From NCBI RefSeq assembly GCF_027942865.1, contig NC_134510.1:24173209-24237208 (forward strand): 64,000 nucleotides of DNA, written 5' to 3'. Shown in pieces: positions 35,746 through 47,515 of the stretch. The notes below the pieces were generated by a model. That model was not told the DNA's origin. It saw only the letters and a program-made list of their open reading frames with translations, and ran no database searches. A program made the position numbers and the translations under genes. The DNA is from Odontesthes bonariensis (lineage: Eukaryota; Chordata; Actinopteri; Atheriniformes; Atherinopsidae). How positions within the stretch are numbered: position 1 is the stretch's first letter; each line of letters opens with the position of its first letter.

Positions 35746-38406
35746 GTGGTTTTGGGTTGATAGTAACTTTAGAAACCCAAATATATACTGTCAAAAAGAA
35801 CAGAAAACAAGTGATTTTTCCATGATATGTCCCCTTTAATCAGTTTTGATAAGTTGTTCATTATTAATCTTTATTATGCTCAACTGCTGTTTATATGAAT
35901 CAATAAACGTGATAAAGGGTGGTCATTCTAAAACATTTAATGAGCTAATTTCGCAAAGTTCTTTTGAGTTAAAATGTTTAATAATTGAATGCTAAAGAAC
36001 CACAAATACATAAAAGCCAGATTGTATTAATCTTGACACAACGGTAAGGTGTCGTCTGCGTGTCTGCATTTGACCATCACCCTCTTGTTGAACTCTGGAC
36101 TCTTGAAGAATTATGTAACTCAAATAACTGCTGTGTTTAATTTCCAAAGCCATGTGAGCGTGGTACGACAATGTGCTGACATCAGATAAGATATAGGTTG
36201 TTTTGTTTTTATTCTATTTGACTAATATTTAATCTGAAAGGACTCCCAGGCATTATTTTGTAATATGGTAAATTTTTTAAAGATTCACAGCTATTCTGTT
36301 TTTTTAATGTGATAGGTATCTGAATATCTGAGTATCTGAATATATATATATAAAATATACATACTCCTATCTAATGGCAAAATGTGAAACAGGTATGAAA
36401 GCAGAATCTTTGCATTTGGACTGATGGACACAAAATCTGCATTATTTACATTTCACCTAACAGGACTATGTAATATTGTATCTATGTCCCAAGTTTGACG
36501 TGTGTGTCCAAAACATTGTATATTGTTTAGCCAAGAATGGTCATCTAGTAAGCCAGAAAAAAAGTAATTTTTTAATGCCAAAACCTAACCTAACCTAAAC
36601 TATCCTAACCATGTACTTTTTCTTTTATAAAACTTTTTGGCCTCACCAAATGACAATGGCAAAAAAATAAAACCTTGCAGAGAAATTAGGTCAATCTGAC
36701 AGTAAACATTACTGCCCAACTCCAACCAACTGCCCGCCGGCTCAAAATGCTGCCTCAATAGCTCTCTGACAAGGTACAGTTGCATTCACTGAAAAGTCCC
36801 TTCATCCCCTGGATGAATACTGTACACATGCTACAAATAACTGATTGGATCTTGAGTTGCTTCAGGCGTAGACAGAACAAGTTGTATGGATACCACATCA
36901 CTGTCAGATGCTGTTCCCCAGGGTTCAACATGAACAAGTGCTTTTGTTCGACAGATATTCTGTAATGCCTGTCATGACTGATAAATTATATATTTATTAT
37001 ACATAGCTATTGATAATAGACACATTTTTCTTGACTATTAAAGTTTACATTTTTCTGTTACACTATCTATATTCACCCAAAATATTTTAGTCCATATATA
37101 TTTAGTTACATTTCTTTAATTTCCACATTTCTAAAGGGATTCTTTTTCTATTTTCCTCCCTAGAAGTGTTTATTGCTTCTTGTGCTTGTAAAAAGTCAGC
37201 AAATTTCAAAAGCTCACAGGTAAGGCTGTAATTATCTCCCACAGAAGATACTAATCCTGAACCATCTGTGACACAGTGTTTGCGGTCCAGATTTCTTCCG
37301 TAATGACATTACGATGAAACACATTTTTGTATCGTGCATGCCAAGGGGCTGGTTTTGCTTTCGGACTATTCGAACCAGCAGCTGCAATGCACTCCATCAG
37401 GCTGACAAATCAGAGCAGACTGAACGTTACAGAACCAGGACGCAAACCGAATGTTTCCAAAGGAAGATGATAAGAAGGGCTGCAGCAGTGAAGAAGTAAA
37501 GAATGTGTTTTTAAAAAAAAAACTAAATCATGTTACTCTCTTCCGGGAGAAATAAAAGTAAGAACATTTAAACGAGAAAAAGAACGTGAGAACTTCAAAA
37601 ATGTCTTGCATGGAAAAAGATGTAGGCAGCAAAGTGAAAAGTTACAACTGAAGTGAACTGTATTCCTTGAAAGTGTACACATATATCTTCTTTCCCTTTT
37701 ATGCTATTAAAGTTTGATACCAAAACTTTTTTTCAGTTTTCAAATTGGACCTTTTCAGTGTAGACGGAAGTGAAGGTGTAACTCTAAACAGCTAGTGTTG
37801 TTATCAAATCTGGTTTCTGGATGTCTGATTATTTCTTTCAATCTGTTTAATATTTTTTTTTGCTCCAGTGGTTTTCTGGAGAGTGATATATATGATGCCT
37901 CTGTACCTCCCTCTGCTGGAAAGGGGGAAAAAAAACTTAATCTTTTTATTAGTATTTATTAAAATGCCAAAATAACATCTAAAAGCTCTATATTCACAAT
38001 ATATTACAATGTGCTTTCACATTTGTAAGTGCCAAATTACATGTTTATTACTAACAAAAATGTATGTTGCAAATGTTGACGACTTGACTTAAATGTATAA
38101 GCCATGAGTGAATTTTAATATTGGCTGATACAATAACATACCAGGCCATGAGGTAGATGTAATCCTGTAAAAAAAAAAAACGAGAAAGCAGGAAAAATAT
38201 ACACCTTTGACCCAGTTTCTGTCCTTTCAAGGCGTTGTTATGATGTTGTTATTATGAACTGTTTCAATGCATTTAAAGCCCACTTCATTGATTTGGAGTT
38301 CTTTGCCACTGTGAGCAGTGCTGTCTCTCTTGGATAATGTTCAATGTCTTGTCCATCCAGCCTTCCCAAACAAAGTTGTCTGGGACATGAAGCAACTCGA
38401 TTATCC

Positions 38407-41400
38407 TCATGTTTGCAGATGTTCAAGTGGGCGGCGTAGCACCACGTCCACAGGCCCAGGCGGAAGACTTTTGATGAAAGTCCAGGCCTCCAGCCGTCTC
38501 ATCTCCATCATGCTTCTGCTTTGAATTTCTAGCACCTCATCACCAGGGCATACCTTGTCAACAGGACCACCTGAGGCGGAAAATGAATAAAAAATTCAAT
38601 AAAAAGCTGTTATGGATGTTATAAAATAATCATAAAGTGTGTGTTTTATTTCAGAATAGAGCCACGGACACAGTGCGTGCAGTCATATACAAAAAAACTA
38701 AGGTTTTATGTATGACATAGTTAAAAAAAATCATCTGGTCCGTACCAGGTCTTAAAATTTGGTTAATACAACTTCCGATTAACAGCAACACATGATGTGT
38801 CTCACTGTGTGATTTTTGTTTTATAAAAAACAAGAAAAAAGGCAACATATGAAAAAACTAACCATGCCAACTTTGGCAACATTACTACTACATTCCTTCA
38901 ACGAGCTTAACGGCGGTGTCAGAATATTTGTGAGACAGTCCCGATGCGATTTTTATATTTCCCTGAAGATCTCCACTTCTCACCCTGAAAGATCTTCTGT
39001 ACGGTGAGAGGTCTGTTTCCCTCGCTGGAGCCGACACCTCCTTGCAGGCTGAAGCCCAGATCTCTGTTGTTCTTCTCCAGCTGAACGCACACACGCTGAC
39101 CTGTGAGGGGTGGAGACACACAGACACAGTATCTCCCTCTGAACGGCTGACAAATGTGTTTTCAGATCTCTCAGTAAGGCATCCCCTTTCACCTGTCTCA
39201 TGCTGAGCCTGCGTTTCTCCTTCAATATTTTCCTGTACTGTGTTCTTTAGGCCACCTCTGACATCACCCCTCCTCAAGACCACCACTCCCGTGTTCCGAG
39301 TCTTTGCCCTTCTCAGGACCCTTAGGGCGTCCCAGTGGGCACTCCCACACAGTGCAGTGCCATTGATGGACAAAACGTGGTCTCCCTCCCTTATGGAACC
39401 CTCCTGGGCTGCAACGCCTGAGTGAAACACCTTGTGAACCTGAGAGGAAGACACCGGGAAACAAACAGATGAGTATGCTGATGACAGTTTGATATCTATT
39501 GTGAGAGAAGGGGTTTCTTACAGTGATAGGCTTATTTTGGTCAGCACCTCCTGCCAGACTGAAGCCCAGTCCTACTCCCACCTCCTTATGGAGAACCACC
39601 ACCTGCACATTGTTGTAGTCCTGGAGGAGGGACAACAAGAGAATGTAGTAATAGTTATACTCCCAGTTTAATCTTTTGGAACATTGTTACCTTTAAGGCA
39701 CATCTGAAAGTCAGATTTTTGAAGAGAAGAGGGACTGACTAATTTAAACCCATTGCATCTTCAACACATTAGATAAATATTAGTTTAATTCAACAATAAA
39801 TTCCACAGCTGTAGGCTCCAGTGTACATTAGGCCACAAATAGTTCCAGCAATAACAAGTCTGGACTGTAGGAAGACCACTCAAGCAAGCCAAATGATCCC
39901 ACTCCTCTTTGGCGCGAAGGATTTAACATCCATGATTCACTACAAGAATCTTAAAATTTGATTAATCAGACAGGACAGTTTTACACTTCACTTTAGTCCA
40001 GCTTAAATGTGCTCAGGCCTGGATCTTGTAATTTCTTGAAGTAGTCTTATTCTTAGGAATAGTTATCCAGGCTTCTTGAAGGATATTTCAAAGCTCTATA
40101 TTTTGACTTTGACCAAAGCTCTCATCTAGTTTATACAGTACTGTGCAAAAATCTTGAGCCACCCCTTGTTTCTTTTAAAATGGGAAATAATGTGCAGCAA
40201 ATTATCAAAGCAGGAGCAACATGAATGAGAATATAAAGCTAAAACAGAGTTTGTATAATTCTAACTAGCTTGAAAGTCAATATTTGATTTGATATGAGCA
40301 CCTTTATTCTTTATCACAGTTTGAACCCTCTTAGACAAACTTTCTTATCATTTCTTTAAGCAGTCTTTAGGAATAGTTCTCAAAGCTTCTTGAAGGACTT
40401 TCCAAAGCTCTTCTTTGGATGTCGGCTGCCTTTTGTTCTGTTCTCAGTTAAGATGATCCCACACTGCTTCAATAATGTTGAGCTCTGGGCTCTGGGGAGG
40501 ATTCATCCCTCCATAAGACCTGTTGCCACTGATTTTCAGTCCACTTCTTGTGTCATTTGGCATATTTCAGCCTTTTCCTACTGTTTTCCTTCCTTAGGAC
40601 TGGCTTCTTGACAGCTAAACTTCCATGGAGACCAGTTCTGATGAGGATTCAGTGAACAGTAGATGGATCAACTGAAGGTAGGTGCATCTCTCAGGAACTG
40701 TGTCAGTTCTTCAATGCATTCTTTTTTCTATTTCTTTAGCAGATCACATTCATTCTGTTTATCTGCTGTAGATTTTTTTTTTTTAGGCCTGCCATATCTT
40801 TTGTCCCACACTTTCCAAGTGTCCCCTATTTTTACGGACCCTGCACCGCACATCAAGGGGAGATATCCAAACTTTTCAACTATATAGGGATTTGTCCTGT
40901 TGGTGCAATATTACAATTTCATCCCTGTCAAACTGTTATCTTTGGCATTTTGTAAGTACAACTCAAGAAATTTTAGCAAATTAAGTGTATTTTGGATAGG
41001 CTGCTAGTGACAATGCACTTAAAGATACAACTTAGAATATGCTATTTTTTTTACTAGTTGTCTTTATGCAGAGACACTCAACATTAGTTTATCCCTTGAG
41101 TTAGGTGCCTTTTATGCTTGAATGATTCATAGGCCTGGGTAAATTGGCTTAATAAAAACAAAACAAGAACTAAAAAAAAATATATGAAACGAAAAACGAA
41201 AAATGAAATGAAATCTGAGAATAGTCAGGTACAAAAACTGGACCTAGAATGAGTGAAAAAGGAGCCAATGTCCAAAGATGAACTTTGAAAGACCTTCAGA
41301 AAGTCTGGAGAACTATTGCTCTGGACCGCTTTAAAAGAACAAGAAAGCATGGCTGTTTGGAAGCAAAATAAGAAGAAATGAAGGGTGGCTCAAGACTTTG

Positions 41401-44400
41401 TTCAGCTTTAACTGGGATTTCTGGATGCATCCGTTGTCCTCTGTCATGTTTCCTTACAACAAAGTTCTGAAGTGCTCCTGAGCCCCCTGTGGTAATTTCT
41501 ACTTCTCCCTTTGGAGTTGACAAAGCATCACAAATTGTTTTGGAAACATAGTCATTGTAGAGCAATCATATATGTATAATATACTGCTGATAGGAGATTA
41601 AAATAAGTAAAGAGGGTCCACAGGAATGTCCAGAGCAGCATCAGACAGGAAATGACACAGGATGGTTACACTGTCCTCATACATTGCTGGTTGAGTACAG
41701 CAAAACACTACAATTTTTCAGATGCTGCCGTACCTGCAGAGTGTCATCACCCAGGGTCCTGACGTCCTCCACCAGCCGGTCGAGTTCCTCAGAGGGCAGC
41801 AGGGAAACACAGGAGAAGCCTGACACATCTGAGCTGAGTGAGGCAGACCGGCGCCCTGATGGCCACTCATCCTGGTCACTATCTGATTCAAAGTCAGCTC
41901 CAGTAAAGTTACACAGGTCTGAAAGACTACAAGAAACCAAAAAAAAGAGTCTTAGCAAGAAAGAAAACTCACCAGATGCTTTTATGATGACCTCCATCAA
42001 ACCAGAAAGCTGATTTTCTAAACATTACCCACCTGACACTGTAACTCCTGCAACGGGACTGACTCATATTACTGGTAATGGTCACTGATGACTCCCCAGA
42101 ATCTGAATCATAGTTTGAATCTTCATCCCTCTGTGTGCTTTCATCATCTTCCTCGTTGTCATTATCACCCATATTCCAGCTCTTGTACTCTGGGTGCAGA
42201 CCGGCTACCCAAGCACTTAAGTCCAAAACTGATTTCTTCCCTTTTGAATAGACTGTATCAGCATCTGGAGAGAGGAGCTTAGAGAAGTTGGTGAGGGAGG
42301 TGGTGTCAAGAGGAAGTGGAGGAGGGTCCGAATCTTCTTTTTTGTCTGCTTTTGTGACAAGAGAAGTGCTTTTGTTTCTGTGATCTGCAATAGGAGTGGC
42401 ACTTTCTGGTAGTGCAGATGAAATAAAAGGTGAGTCATTGGGGCTGTTTGTTGGAGTCTTGTCATCGTCACTAACTGGTGAGGTTATCTCATGGTGTGGA
42501 CTTGGCTGCACAGAAGATGGATGTGGGGATCGTGCAGCGGTAGCTGCCGCATTTCTCTTGCTGAACTCCTCGGGGCTTGAGACTTTGGAGAAATCTGTCT
42601 CATCAATGTTCATCTTTCTGCTGCATCTTTGAGCTTCCTCATTTAGAGAGATGTGTAGAGTACTCTTGAGTCTGGAGTATTTATAAAAATCCTCAGAGAA
42701 GTTGTTTTTACTCTCACCAACCAAATCATTTCCTCCTGTCTCTACCGTCCCTCGTCCTAGTCCAACCTCATCTACAGATAAAGACCTCTCTGACCCAAGC
42801 TTCTTTCCTTTTCCTATTGCCATCTCTTCCTCCCTTCCCTCCCTCAGTCCCTCCCATTTTTCTCTTCGTCCACCTATTTCTTTTGCTGACCTGCTCTTCT
42901 TCACTCCATCACGGCCTCTGCTGCTCTGTGTTGGAACAGAAAAGGTTCGTTTGGGCATGGTAACTTGGCCCTCTGCTCTCTGTGTCAGAGCCTCAAACTG
43001 ACTAATCTTATTTCTCACGCTGGTTGCAGAGGGGAACCGCAGAGGGGACAGCATCTCTGGAAACTTCTTCTCCTCTGCTGTTTTCAGCGCAATCTTCTGT
43101 GAAGTCTCAAACACATCTTCATCAGTAGACCCACTCTTCAGTTCAGTCTGTTCTTTGACTCTTTCAGTTCTTTCTCTCAGCATCCCGTTCAAAGCATTAA
43201 TTTCCCTCATTTCTTCTTTGAGGTTTGCCCTAATATCTTCCTTGCTTCCACTTGCCCTTTTTTCTCTGAATCCAGATGACTTTCTGAAAGTCTCTTCTAG
43301 GAGAGTGTTCTGTTCATTAGATGGAGTTAGCCCTCCAGTAGTCCTTGCAGATCTAATCTGAACTGCCAAAGTGAGCCTACTCCTGGCTCTGTCCAGGGAC
43401 TTTGTGCCTGTCTCCACCACCCCTTTCCCCCAGTTATCTTGTCGTACCGGTGCTTGCTCTCCAGATATGTTTGTCCTTGGAGCAAATGATCTTTCAGACT
43501 CCGAATCGTCTCTCACAGTCCAGATTTGTGACATTGTGCTTTGCGCTGGACTTTTGTTCATGCCTGATGAGAGCCGCCTGGGAAAGGTTCCCCCTGCTGA
43601 TTTGTCACCTGCTGACTCAAAAAGTTCCTCTATCCGCTCTCGTATACTCCGACCACCTGTGGGCCCAAACAAATTCTCTGTGGACCTCGACTTAGGCAAA
43701 GAGTCTGACCTAAACCTGGAAGGGAGAGAATGACCCCGACTAGTCCTGTCCAAGGTCTGGCTTGTGTGATTCCCTGGACTCCTGTCCTGAAAATAGCCTC
43801 CGCCCACAGATTTACGGCCATGCAGAGAAGAGGTCACCCTGCCTGTCAAGTCAATCTCAACTCTTGCACTCTGTCCCTCTAAATGTTCACTGAGCACAGC
43901 ACCTCTTTTCACCTCTGGCAATGTGGACATATCAGCTCTGGTACTCTGAGTAGGGCTTCTGGCCCCTGTTCTACTGTTTAAACTCTTACTTCTACTGGGC
44001 AGGTTGCATCTCTTCCACTCTGTCCTCCCCCGGCTTATAAATACAGGGTTTTCTCCTCCATCGCCACCAGAACTTGAGATGTTTTTGTCTGCTGTATGGT
44101 TCTGGTTCAGCGTTGTTGGCGGCTGAAAGCCTGATGCATCCCTCTCTTCACTCTTCTCTTTGACACTGCTGCTCCCACTCTTGGCTTCATATCCAGAGAC
44201 TGGTTTGTCTTCCTTGAATGTACCATTTGTGCCAGCATGTGTCCCATGTCTCTCTTTTTCTCCAACGCCCTCCTCCCTCTCCCTCTTCCTAACACCTGGC
44301 CTGCGAGTGAGACAGTAAGAGGGAGAGTTGGCTGAGCGGACAGTGAAGCGTGCGCCTGTCATCTGCTTGTTGTTCTCACTCGCTGAAGTAGGCAGCAAGG

Positions 44401-44410
44401 ACAAGTCCAT
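38407..44410 (-). CDS. Pro-interleukin-16-like protein with two C-terminal PDZ domains
   Basis: Exons in order: 42033-44410 (ATG at 44410), 41734-41926, 39522-39620, 39193-39439, 38984-39100, 38407-38570 (TGA at 38407-38409). Phases agree, giving 1,065 residues. Residues 1 to about 855 are polar, rich in Ser, Arg, Lys and Glu, low in complexity and probably disordered, with an acidic patch near the end of the first exon. PDZ1 (about 862-947) has the carboxylate loop [13 protein letters not shown]2 (about 975-1060) has [10 protein letters not shown]. The pair resembles the last two PDZ domains of human pro-IL-16. Human pro-IL-16 acts as a nuclear or cytoplasmic scaffold and releases a secreted cytokine from its C-terminus. 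The ATG is preceded by a clean acceptor at 44414, so a non-coding exon lies upstream. The 92-bp intron between the PDZ exons is very short. The reported human upstream PDZ domains are not seen. Other PDZ scaffolds are possible but match less well. Confidence 0.85.
39830..41412. mobile_element. Cluster of decayed DNA transposons in IL16-like intron
   Basis: Two old insertions appear. About 39830-40090 resembles the antisense of a fish DNA-transposon transposase. From 40134 a Tc1-like copy begins TACAGTACTGTGCAAAAATC followed by TTGAGCCAC, and a degenerate inverted end (GGGTGGCTCAAGACTTTG) lies at about 41383-41402. At about 1.28 kb this is near full length for Tc1, but the coding is destroyed. 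A poly-A/GAAAA-rich segment lies at about 41150-41215. Confidence 0.6.
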
Positions 44411-45141
44411 TGTCTGAAAGTAAACAAAGTTAATGACCTCCTGTCAAATGCCAGAATCCAAAAAGAGAACGGAAGAGTGAAGTTGATATTTAACTGTCTT
44501 TTTGGCTGCTCTCTGGAAGCAGTGCATAAGAATGTTCACAGTCCTCTTGTATGATTTTTGCACACACTGATCCCTCTATTCAAAATTCATATATTCATGA
44601 TTGTTCTCGGCTTTGTGGTCTGGAAGTGATGGATCTTCTGGCTCCTCTCCTTGATTTCTTGTCCCCAGGAGTCTCCAGTTCCAGCTTGACTTCATGGAGC
44701 AGCTCCCACTTCTCTGCCAAGCATAAAAATGTACAAATTTCCATCCTTAGAACGAATCAGGCTGGAATGTTGTGATATGTGGATTGTGGTTGCTCTGGGT
44801 ACTCAGAATGGTGAGACAGGAACACAGTGTGGTATAAGATTGGGAACTGAGTATGTTAAAGTTTAGCTAGAAGTGGACAGCAAGAATAAGAGATCTGAAA
44901 ACTATATGGAACTATGAAACAATAAATAATACAACAAAAATGAAAAAAAGACTTGCTTCAAAGTCCGTCAGTCATTTTGCAACATGTCACCGCCTTCCTC
45001 ACATTCCTCTAACTCTGATTCAAAGAACCATTCACAGAGCAGCTCTCTGCTTCAAGCACATATCATTACATCTGTTTACACAAGCAACATACTCAAGACT
45101 ACTTGTCAGCTAAACCTGAAGCAAAAACTGGAAAAACTCAC

Positions 45142-45300
45142 CTGACAGCAATCCACTTGGCAAAAAAAATTGTCCATTAAATGACCGTAACGAGTCTCTG
45201 TGTCGTGCGTATTAGTTTCATGAAGTCAGAAAAAAAAAACACAGCGACTGATGGATACACCTTGTGTCAGTGGATTCAGGTAAAATGAGCAGATGAGACA
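45142..45300 (-). other. Possible non-coding first exon of the IL16-like gene
   Basis: A consensus donor, GTCAG|GTGAGT on the minus strand at 45142, would splice neatly to the acceptor just before the ATG exon (44413). A second candidate donor, GGAGG|GTAAGA, lies near 45791. The exon's far end is not defined by sequence. Confidence 0.35.
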
Positions 45301-46106
45301 GCATAAGCTATTTTGATTTCCATACAGTCCATTGAGAGAAAGATTGTATTACTGATGAACAATGACTTATCAGTGACATCTGACTGTGCAGCAACATAAA
45401 ATGGGCATTGTCAGCCGGTGAAACTATTTCTGATCAAGTGACAATGAAAATCACATCCTCTCTTATGACTTTAAATATGTAAGCTGGCAATTTAGTGTAC
45501 ATATGTAATAGACCACAGCCTGTCTGATTGTATGAGGCTTTACGGAAGAAACCAATTCAGAGTTACAATGTCCAACTTTGTACAACAGTGTGTAAACAGT
45601 CTCTGGTGGTGCTTTCTAGTGCAGGTGAGTCTGAGTGTCAGTTTACAGAGGCACCTGTTCTGCTACCTTGCAAAGCCTCCCATCTGGGTAACCTTGGCAA
45701 CACTTTAAACGTCCATCAAAGAGAAAGAAACAAATTCAATAACAAGTTGACCCTCTAATCCACTCACATATTCACAAAACGTCTATCTTACCCTCCAAAA
45801 GTGGGACTTCTGTTCGTATCCTAAGCCATTGTACGTAACGCAGACAGGGCGCAGAAGTGACATCAGCTCCTGACTCCTCTCTCGCTGCCTTTTCCTCTTT
45901 CCATCAGCTTTGCATGATGGACTGAGTACAGTGACGCAAACCGGCTACACTGGTTTATCCTCCTGTTCTCTCCTTTTCTTCCTCTCGGCCTCTTTCACTC
46001 TGTCTTTCTTTCTCCTCCCCCTGCCATTGTTGTTTTCCTCCCCTCGCAGAGTAGCATTCCTGACTACAGTTCAATGTGTCATCCACCAAACTCCTCGACA
46101 GGGAAT

Positions 46107-46107
<1 letters not shown>

Positions 46108-46144
<37 letters not shown>
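46108..46144. repeat. (CA)18 microsatellite
   Basis: 37 bases of perfect CA dinucleotide repeat between the divergent IL16-like and c1orf43 genes. Confidence 0.95.
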
Positions 46145-46147
<3 letters not shown>

Positions 46148-47277
46148 ACACACTCTTCAAACTCTTTCAGTCTGCAGCTCGTGACATCAGCATTTTGTAG
46201 CTCAAGGGAGAGGAGATACAGTTCAGATAATTGCATGAAATGATACAAAAATGACTTTTCCCTACACGGACTCATAATATCACCCCACCTCAGGCAAACC
46301 TGAGTCTAATCATCTCGGCTGAGCAGGTATCAAAATACATAATAACAGAGCACCTTTAATTGGGACCAGAGACTACAAAGGACCAGGGATAAATATTGTT
46401 TTAAGCGTACCTCTCTAATGTCATATGTTCCACAAAGCACTGTCTTTTGCAGACAGGCTTGTTGAGAAGCTGAGGGACTGTAATTTTGACCCATAGAAGG
46501 GGGAAAAAAAGGATTTGAGATTCCTTGTAAGTTTATCCACACAAAAGAAGCACCGTTTGTGTGATAGCTGGATCCTGGCAACTGGCAAAAGGATGGTACC
46601 TCAGATATATTGAATTAGAGGAAATAGAAACAGTACTTACAGTTTTAGGTCATGGCTCGGCTCGAGGCTCATCATCTTACTGCAGGTTATTTGCGTGCAC
46701 CTGCTACTTCTACTGCTTTCCGTTGAGACAGAGGAAGCTGTGGTTGCTGTTGCACTAAATGCAAGATCCCTTATTGCCTGCCCGTGCCCGTCAAGCGAAA
46801 CTGAGTTAGATATATTGATCTTAGGGCAGATTTTAGAATACTAATGGTTAAGTCAATGATTAGCCTTGCAGACAGAGGTCTGGGAGGTTGCATAGAGCCC
46901 ATCTGGAGTGAGATAAGCATGTGAGTAGGGGTAAATAGCTCAGGCACGACTCTGCAGACACCCACCCTTGTTCCTGACAGAAGAATAGCACTCTCTGTCT
47001 CTGCAGATGGATGCAAATAAAAGTCTGACTGTCAGAGACACACTGGTGCTTTAAATCCGTTCTTTGGGGTGTGGGACTCAGTGAGTGTGGTCTGTCAACA
47101 AAGATTAATAAATAAATAAACATAGAAAAACTGTGACTGTCGAAGTTTAAGACGAAAGACGTGATGATTCTAATTTTCTGTAGCATTTCGTCCTCTAAAT
47201 TCTTAGTCTGTTTGTTTGAGGCGTCGTTCTGAAGTTTAACAGCAGGTGGCGGAAAAAGCCACAACAACGTGAGATTC

Positions 47278-47310
47278 TGACGTCAGCCTGGGCCGTGCCG
47301 GTCACGTGAC
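47278..47310. promoter_or_regulatory. CRE and CLEAR-type E-box palindromes upstream of c1orf43
   Basis: A full palindromic CRE (TGACGTCA, 47278-47285) and a 10-bp palindrome GTCACGTGAC (47301-47310) lie 23 and 206-238 bases from each other and from the c1orf43 start codon respectively. The second is identical to the CLEAR consensus bound by TFEB/TFE3 and contains the CACGTG E-box, which also binds USF and MYC proteins. Both lie in a GC-richer stretch before the presumed transcription start. Function is inferred from motif identity and position. Confidence 0.6.
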
Positions 47311-47515
47311 TGTCACGGAAGTCAACAAAGCAGGCACTGGAATGTAACGGCAACAAGCACTTTAACCAACTCGTATGTTTTCTGACTCTGTCTTAATGTT
47401 TGTTTGATGTGACCGATGCTTAAATGAAACCACACGTTTTACGAAGATCGACCTCTGGACGCGAGGTTTTCGCCTGCTGACTTCGTAAAAACGATTTTAC
47501 CAAATCCGTCTCAAA

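Larger units (their letters stand above)
33718..38406. other. aqp10 upstream / IL16-like downstream spacer
   Basis: 4.7 kb holding the aqp10 promoter side and the 3'UTR of the IL16-like gene. Two repeat-derived blocks are listed separately (34711-35378 and 35480-35745). The remainder is AT-rich without a recognisable gene. No clear TATA box could be tied to aqp10. Confidence 0.5.
44414..47277. other. Shared upstream region of the IL16-like gene and c1orf43
   Basis: Divergent genes face away from this 2.9-kb interval. It contains candidate non-coding exon donors for the IL16-like gene (45142 and about 45791) and a CA microsatellite (46108-46144). No coding exon was recognised. Confidence 0.5.

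Noticed and set aside
41296..41565. Possible extra exon of the IL16-like gene
   Set aside because: Exons 41734-41926 and 39522-39620 join directly in phase 0 and continue the PDZ boundary well. The open stretch overlaps the edge of a Tc1-like fossil and lacks a convincing acceptor and donor pair.
42217..43733. Several plus-strand open frames of 60 to 120 codons opposite the IL16-like exon
   Set aside because: They are shadows of the 2.4-kb open exon on the minus strand.
46108..46144. CA repeat as a functional Z-DNA promoter element
   Set aside because: Such repeats are common; nothing beyond its position between divergent genes supports function.
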